Positions 57,115-64,000 of a stretch of 64,000 bases of DNA are shown here, piece after piece. The notes below the pieces were generated by a model, which was not told the DNA's origin, did no database searches, and saw only the letters and a list, made by a program, of their open reading frames with translations. Origin of the DNA: Calliphora vicina. Its lineage: Eukaryota > Arthropoda > Insecta > Diptera > Calliphoridae. Position numbers and translations under genes: made by a program. Each line of letters begins with the position of its first letter. The stretch's first letter is position 1. The DNA lies in NCBI RefSeq assembly GCF_958450345.1, contig NC_088783.1, positions 19,843,701 to 19,907,700 on the forward strand, given 5' to 3'.

Positions 57115-57335
57115 AACCGCCATGGTGGTTAGTAAACTAACCACTTCACTCCACAAAAAACCTTGAAATGGGTGGTTTTTTCATATTTTGATTAATTTTT
57201 TCTTACTTTTTATAATAAACTAACCTTGATTAAATTAAAAATGCAATTGTTTTGATTTAGACTTATTTATATTTATGACTTATACACAAAAAAGCGTGGC
57301 TGAAAGAGTTAAACTAAAGTTGTTTCGAAGACTTT
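57115..57335 (+). repeat. Dispersed repeat (inverted partner 61255-61430)
   Basis: GGTGGTTAGTAAACTAACCA is a palindrome. It is followed by AATGGGTGGTTTTTTCATAT, TAACCTTGATTAAATTAAAA and GCGTGGCTGAAAGAGTTAAA. The inverted partner carries TTTAACTCTTTCAGTCACGG and AATCAAGGTTAATTTATTAT. A piece of the palindromic end also lies just right of TRE3 (62955-62980), linking this repeat to the TRE family. Confidence 0.65.
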
Positions 57336-57514
57336 TCTAACGACTTATAACAAATTTAAAAAAAAATATATGTTTAAAATAATGTTTTAAAAAAAAAATT
57401 GGGAAAATTTATTATTATAAACTAGGCCAAATTTGCTTCGGAATGTTGATTTTATCCCACACATTCTATAAAAATAAAGCGTGTCCAAAAATTAACGGAA
57501 GATTTGAATTAATC

Positions 57515-58635
57515 ATAGCTCCCATATGAAATACAAAATTTTTTTATATTGTTATTTTTATGCCCTACAAATATTAGTCCACCACCCACTTTAGTCCATC
57601 ACCCGATCATCTCAGACTGTTTTTTTGAGTCGATTAAACTATGTTCATCCGTCTGGCTGGCTGTAAATGTAAACCTTGTGTGCAAAATTTTGCCATATAT
57701 CTTTTTGGACCCAGAGACCAAGCCCATTGAAATGGCAGATATCGGTCCAATTCGGTCACATAAACCACATACAAATTAGACTTCTTTATTATAAATGTCT
57801 AATTTTAGGTATCCGCACAAACTCTTCCACAAATAAGTTTATTATAATAGGAAATCCAAATCTCCCGTATAAGGCCCAGTTTCAAAAATCACTTCAACTA
57901 GCATAAACCTCTTTAAAATGAAGGTATCCATATAAAATTCAATAGAAATAAGTTTCAATATATATAAATCACACGACCTAATTTGATGACCATCGATTCA
58001 TAATTGGCCATAGTTCCCATTTAAGGCCCATTTCCGAAATTGTAGGGCGATCGATACATAATTGGTCATAGCTCTTATATAAGGCTTACTTTCGAAAATC
58101 ACTCACGAACAAAAAATTATTAAAATTTTTTATAGAATAATGATTTGCTCATTGTTGAGTTGAGAAGCTGGGTGAAGGGGGAAAGGGCTGAATGAATTGG
58201 AAGTTGTTCAAACTCTCTGAGCCGAAACAAAATCGTTTAGATTTTGTACTCAGAATAATTGGACAAATAAATATGAAAAAAGGAATGAAAGAAATAAAAC
58301 AAAATAATTAGGATTTTTTCTAATTATTTATTCAATTATTTGGAATATGGATTCTTACCAATAAGGAACAATAGGATTAGCGAAGTGCACAGTTCAGAGT
58401 TAGATTTGTATCTCTCGCAAAAAGATGTATTTATGACCCTTGACGTTTAATTTAGTACGTAATGACAAGTGGAATTATACAGCAACACATAGTAACAACA
58501 CATTAGTATATATTGAGGAAAATAGGAATTGCAGGGAAATTAGGAAAATCGCTAAGTGTTGTTTTTGGCGTAAACACTCATATTCTCAGAGTAGGGTATT
58601 ATATGGTCGGACTTGTCCGACTATACTTTGTTTAT
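57515..58635 (-). repeat. HP1, strongly diverged copy
   Basis: The block order follows HP1: ACAAATATTAGTCCACCACC, GAGTCGATTAAACTATGTTC, AAGCCCATTGAAATGGCAG, CATAATTGGCCATAGTTCCC and CGAAAATCACTCACG. Sequence at 58140-58585 is extra. The hairpin end appears only at 58592-58625 (TTATATGGTCGGACTTGTCC). This is the oldest-looking HP1 copy here. Confidence 0.6.
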
Positions 58636-58679
58636 TTATTTGTTTGTCTGTGACTCTTATCATTTTACATAGTTTTCCT

Positions 58680-58950
58680 GAAAATGGTCTGGATTGGATT
58701 AGTGGGTGTGGCACCTTACATACAAAGTAAATAGTTAATTTCGATTATCTTGAGAATTATAATTGTGCAAGTCTTTAAACTTAACACGATTCAATTTCTT
58801 ATCACAGCATAAGGTTTAATTAAGCATAAATTTGAAGGGTTGGAAAAGGGGGTGAGTCGCCTACCATACAAAGAAAATAGTTATTTCTAAATATCTTGAG
58901 AACTATAATTGCAAGATTCTTCACTTGGTCAAATGGCCGGTATTGAATTA
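58680..58950 (-). repeat. Inverted partner of the repeat at 44580-44985
   Basis: See 44580-44985; it carries one and a half sub-units with GGGGGTGAGTCGCCTACCAT as the most conserved block. Confidence 0.6.
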
Positions 58951-61254
58951 CATAGTTCCATTCATTTATTTTTTTTTTATAAAATCCTTTAAATTTTTTT
59001 TATTTCACTACTATAGGGATAGCTAAGCGAAACAGCTTAAGCTAGATGAAACACATAAAATGGCTGGCACAACTGTTTGTGCGCTTGTTGGCATATAACT
59101 CTGATTTTAAATAACACATGATCTTCTGTGCCAATTCTGATTACCGAAACGACAAAGTACACGAACAGTTGCTCATAAAGTAACTAAATTTGTTAACGGG
59201 TTGTAAAACCACATATCGTCCACTTCAATAGCATTAAATTTAGGCAGAAATGTCGTAATATCTAGTAGCACCAGTAACATTTACTGCTTAATTTTTTTCG
59301 AATAAGTATGTTTTAATGATGCCTCCAGATTTTCACCAATCAATGATACGTTGAGGATGCATTTGTTTTTTGATAATCACAGATGGGTACTCTAAACCTC
59401 TTTTGATATTTAGATGTTGATATTAATTAGACTCCTGCCCAATCCTCCAGTTTAGGAGAATATGTTGCGCTACCGCTTTTTCTATCCACTGTTCCATTGA
59501 TTCTCTGTTGCTGTTGTTGAACTTTCGTTTAGGAAACATTTCGTGTCCAGGTTTGGTCCATAAACATCCGTTGAAGCGTTGGTAAAGTTTAACAATTTAC
59601 ATTGTAAAGGTTTTGATGATTCTGACTCTATTGTTCAGAAATTTAAATTTCACAGCCCAAGAACATTACATCTTATAATAATTACGGTATCGATTATAGG
59701 AAGATTTCTTGTTGTGATCATAAAGTTTATAGGAATGTCATACTAGCTGGTATGATATCATAAATTCGGTTTGCGACACCCATTTACCTATTTAGTTGTC
59801 AGCTATGGTTTCGAATTTTCTAGGCATGGTAGCCAGCTACTTTTGTTTGCCCCCTATCGTGTTTTCAACAGACAGACTGATGGACGAACATATCTAGATC
59901 GTCTTAAAATCCATGGAAATGCCATTTGATTTTAAGCGATTGCAGTTTCCTATTTGCTTAGCATTTGCAATGACAATTGATAATGCTCAACGTCAGACTT
60001 TCAAAATCTAGAAAATCTATGTGGGCTAGGAGAAAGGATAATTTTGCAGACTTTCTACTGACCGATATCCGATCATGACAAAATGTTTACTAGGTATGTA
60101 AATATCTGTTATTTCATTTAGTTTACTAACACTAAAATACATTTACATTTGAGGTCTTTTTTTTTGGTGTTGCGTGTTCTTGATGTCTGTACATTTGCTA
60201 GTTTTTTTTCAGCTGTAATGTTATCATGCACCCAAAGTCTGCCTGTCTCTGACTGTGTGTTTTTGTATGGAATATTAAACGTTACGGTTTGGTGTCATTT
60301 TTTAATAGAAACACGCAACGTAAGTCGACATGCAAAAACCACAATGCATTCATTTAAGTTATCACCTCGCATGCACGTATACACATTAGGATGGGACTTA
60401 CTTTTGCAATTTTTATAAACATCATCAAAAATATGGTTTTAGTCAATCGAAATATTGGTCGTTGAACAACAAATATATATATCCAGGGTCCTCATAAGAT
60501 TCTAAGACGATCTAGCTATGCCCGCCCGTTCGTTTGTCTGTCTGTTGAAAACAAGATAGGGTCCGGAAATACTCTCTGCGGATGAGGTTTGTTTGGTATT
60601 GAAAATTAGCAATATCGGACCATTATTTCCCCTAGCCCCCATACAAATGTTGCCCGCAATACTATTTGAGGAGTCATAAATATGTTGATTATGCGGTAAT
60701 CCCAACAAAAGTTCGCAAAAAGTGCAATTACTCATTCATACACATACCTAATACTCATTCATACACATATACTGGTACAAACGGTCATATACCACATGTA
60801 AACATTAATTTTAATTGAGATGGAATCCTTCACATCGTATGAGGTCGTTGAAAGAAATAAAAAAGAATTTTCGATAGGAGTTTGAAATAAATATTTGGAA
60901 ATATTTAAAACAGCCATTTATTTTAATATACATATATATGATTTCTTCGTGATTTCATAACACAAATTTATTGTAAAATACTTTCAGAAATTAGTTCTGA
61001 GAATAGTGAGAACGGAAACCAGCACATAACTTGACTCGTGATTCGTTCCTTGGGGTAGGGATCAGGTTCTAGTTCTAACACTTTATATGAAAGAGATCTG
61101 TACCTAAGACGATGAAACTTTTCGACAGTTTATGGAGTTAAGCCAGACGAACTTGTTCGGGTCACAAAATTGGATTAATATTTGTTTGAAACTCTTTGCA
61201 ATATATCTAAATTTTTCCCATAATAGCTATGTCTTCTTTTGAGACATCACGAAG
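58951..61254. other. Mostly unassigned DNA with one HP-type repeat
   Basis: At 60478-60700 the sequence GATTCTAAGACGATCTAGCT, a CCGTTCGTTTGTCTGTCTG block, AATATCGGACCATTATTTCC and CCCCATACAAATGTTGCCC form a dispersed repeat in the style of HP1, with a related fragment near 59865-59910. No gene was recognised in the remainder; open frames at 60149-60418 and 58440-58730 lack domains. Confidence 0.45.
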
Positions 61255-61430
61255 TTAATGCGTTTAACTCTTTCAGTCACGGTTTTTTGTGTTTAAGTTT
61301 AAAATCAAAACAATTGCATTTTTACTTTAATCAAGGTTAATTTATTATAAAAAATAAGATAAATTAAATCAAAACATAAAAAACCGCACCATGGTTAGTT
61401 TATTAAACAAAGTTTTAATATCAATTTAAT
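61255..61430 (-). repeat. Inverted partner of the repeat at 57115-57335
   Basis: It contains TTTAACTCTTTCAGTCACGG, AATCAAGGTTAATTTATTAT and AAAACCGCACCATGGTTAGT, the complement of words in the 57 kb copy. Confidence 0.65.
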
Positions 61431-61672
61431 ATCAATTTTTGTAGCGTATAATTTTTTTTTGGGAAATCCAATAATTTTGACAAAATTTTCTGAACAAATA
61501 AACCAAAAACCAAAGTAACACTGCATTCGATGAAAAATAAACAGTCTGTGCATTTTTTACTGAATGTCTCTTAGAGAACCAGAGCACCCGGCAATGTGTT
61601 TCAAAAAAACATAAGCCATGACTTAAAAAAATGTAATTGCTTCAGCCTATAGATGCCAAGTTGTAAAGACTA

Positions 61673-62945
61673 CACAGGGCAACAAAATCGAAAAAATTTT
61701 AGAGGCTTTTTAAACCATTACACAATTTTTATGTATTGTGGTTCCAGTAATACAAATATGGTTAAAATTTTAAATTTTGTGAAAATGAGCGAATTCAATT
61801 AATTGTGAATAAATTCGAAAAAAAATCAATCGATTTTCATGATCGAGATCTCATTTTGTTGCTATTATATGTGGCACTGCGATATAGCAATAAATATGAA
61901 AAATTTCTGCCGTTTTCAATTTTTCATGATTTTTTTAAAACAAAAATATTTGCTATTTCCACCTAAAAATTATATTTTTTGCTTCAATATGTTATTATAA
62001 CTCCGAAACAACTGAGATGATTGAAACGCAATATATAAGTGAAAATTTGCACATAGCATGGGAAAAATATTTTCAAAATTCAATCAATCGCGAGAAAAAC
62101 TCTAACTACTCAATTTTATGTATATCAAACAGTAAACATAAATTTTGTGAAAATGAGCGAATTCATTTAATTGTGAATAAATTCGAAAGGAACCAATCGA
62201 TTTTTAGGATCGATATCTCATTTTGTTCATATTACATGTGGCTTTGCGATAGAGCAATAATTATGAACAATTTCTGCCGTTTTAAATTTTTCGTGATTTT
62301 TTTAAAACAAAAAATTTGCTATTTCCAACTAAAAATTGTATTTTTTGCTTCAATTTGTTATTATAACTCCGAAACAACTGAGCCGATTGAAACTCAATAT
62401 ATAAGTGAACATTTTTACATGGCATGGGGAAAATGTTTTCAAAATTTAATCAGTCATATCAAATAAAAAATAAAAATTTTGTGAAAATTAGCGAATTCTC
62501 TTAATTGTGAATAAATTCGAAACAAAATCAATCAATTTTCATTTTCGATATCTCATTTTGTTCCTATTACATGTGGCTTTACGATAAAGTAGTAAATATG
62601 AACAATTTCTGCCGCTTTCGATTTTTTATGATTTTTTTTAAATAAAAAATTTGCTATTTTCATGTAAAAATATATTTTTTGCTTAAATTTGTTATTATAA
62701 CTCCGAAACTACTGAGCCGATTAAAACACAATATATAAACGGATTAAAGGTTATGTAAATTTCAATTATTCTGAGTTTACCTTAATACTATCAGACTAAC
62801 CGGTTTTGAGTAATCAGTAATTATGTTGAGAACGTCAAAATTTATCCATAGAATTGAAAAATTTTAACATTTTTGTACTTAGGTAGCAAAGATGTATCAA
62901 ATCTATGTAGTGGTTAGTCAAGCCTATTTTTGCTGTTGACCTGTG
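61673..62945 (-). mobile_element. TRE3, element with internal tandem repeats and inverted termini
   Basis: The left end is CACAGGGCAACAAAATCG, the right end the inverse of CACAGGTCAACAGCAAAAAT. Inverted similarity continues imperfectly for about 90 bases, including GTTCCAGTAATACAAATATG against CTACCTAAGTACAAAAATG. Inside, three units of 335-370 bp run on the minus strand (CAAT.TGTTATTATAACTCCG at about 61985, 62352 and 62688). CTA occurs just outside both ends and may be a 3-bp target duplication. The 149-codon frame at 62017-62466 spans repeat units and has no domain. Confidence 0.8.
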
Positions 62946-62989
62946 CTATCGAAATGGTGGTTAGTAAAGTAACCACTAAACCGCAAAGA

Positions 62990-64000
62990 GTTGAGACAAT
63001 ATACGAGATTAAGTAAAATTTGAGGCCCAGAAGTGTTAGCCAACCTTCCTCAGTTGTGAAAATTATATAAAGACATTGGATATCAGTCATACTTTCGTTA
63101 TGGTTGATGCTACAGCCGCTGTTTTGTCCTACTTACATGCTTGACTTTAGAATGTTAGAAACTTTTTTCTCGTCTATGTATCATCTAAAGCCAAACAGTT
63201 TGTTGTGTCTGCTACATAAGCTACCTTTATGCTCCAATGTTGTTCTTTGTAATGTTGAAACCTTAAAAAAACAGTGGTTACAAAGCATCTATAGCTTTAT
63301 TATAGAAAAAGATTTTAAATTTCTTAACAAGTGGCAAAACTTTAGCTAAAAATCAGTAGCATACACTAGTCAATGTAGTTAAATTTAGTTTTTAAATTCT
63401 AAAAGCATAAAATATTCTTTGAAAACCACTGCTATTGCTGCACTTTTGACTGGCTTGCGTGAGATCACGTAGTTTATTACAAAACTCCCACAAGTTGTGT
63501 CATTTCAACTTCCGGTTAAAGTAAGTTTCTTCAGGGTGTGAATTCACACATACAATTATACCCAAACATGTGGGTAAGTAAGCATGTCTATGATGAATTA
63601 TGGCAACACCCAGCCATGTTTGGCGTAGTGTTTTTGAAGAACACATATACACACACATTAAACTTATAATGTTGTTGTTTAATATTTATATATGTGCATG
63701 TGTATATAAACAAACATATGAATATGAGTGTGTGTGTGTATATTTGTTGTTTTTGCTTAAAGTTATCCTTTCTGAAAATTATCAACCTGGTAGTCTGGCA
63801 TATTTCACCTCAGTCCTCTGTGTGCTTTTATTGAGTTTACTTTTTTGCTTTTCCAGCTAAAGTTGTGGATTTTTCTCAGTTTTTGTTTTTTGTTTTCCTT
63901 CTTTCTACTTTGTTATACAGTGAAGTGAGTAAAATTACATTTTCTCAGAATTTAATAAGAATTTCTTAATACAAATATGGCATTGCATATTGATGAGAGA
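62990..64000. other. Non-coding, no gene recognised
   Basis: Contains CA/TG-rich simple sequence at 63640-63745. Short frames at 63104-63349 and 63600-63860 have no recognisable domain. TTTTTTGCTTTTCCAG at 63841 has acceptor-like form, without other support. Confidence 0.4.

Overview
The window is AT-rich eukaryotic DNA dominated by transposon remains, with no convincing host protein-coding gene and no tRNA or rRNA gene that I can recognise. Degenerate mariner copies, Tc1-like and hAT elements, Jockey-type non-LTR retrotransposon fragments, and several dispersed repeats carrying the TGTCCGTCCGTC / TATATGGGAGCTATG vocabulary point to a higher dipteran fly. A calyptrate with a large genome (blowfly or house fly relative) is my inference. 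The unique sequence between repeats looks intronic or intergenic.

Layout. 0-10 kb: mariner A, an inverted fragment of a DD37E Tc1-like element, a 438-bp hAT-type element with a perfect 8-bp target duplication, then the best-preserved transposon of the window (7192-8489: intact 335-codon DD37E transposase, matching terminal repeats, TA duplication). It sits inside a 2.56-kb element with arms of about 0.5 kb in inverted orientation. 10-20 kb: an N-terminally deleted Tc1-like element, a 12-bp minisatellite of about 1.09 kb, mariner B, and copies of a hairpin-ended repeat that I call HP1. 22-30 kb: a foldback-like element with internal tandem repeats (TRE1), an HP1 copy split by a hAT derivative, a nearly complete BED-finger hAT transposase gene (one nonsense codon, one frameshift), and a Helentron-like fragment. 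30-38 kb: mariner C with two MITEs inside it, a 1412-bp Transib-like element whose ends read CACAGTG with a 5-bp target duplication, a reverse-transcriptase pseudogene and a small hAT MITE. 39-43.3 kb: a 104-bp satellite array (about 24 monomers, with a roughly 615-bp higher-order period) and TRE2, ending in a 66-bp perfect palindrome. 45-54 kb: mariners D, E and F, a full HP1, two more hAT derivatives with perfect 8-bp duplications, a foldback MITE inside mariner E, a probable solo LTR, and a Jockey-type LINE 3' end split by a hAT element. 54-64 kb: truncated HP1 copies, TRE3, and otherwise unassigned DNA.

The genes do not form a pathway. What the window offers is a readable insertion chronology: mariner, LINE and HP1 copies are older substrates, and MITEs, hAT derivatives and the DD37E element landed in them later. 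Family names HP1, HP2 and TRE are mine; no database comparison was possible.
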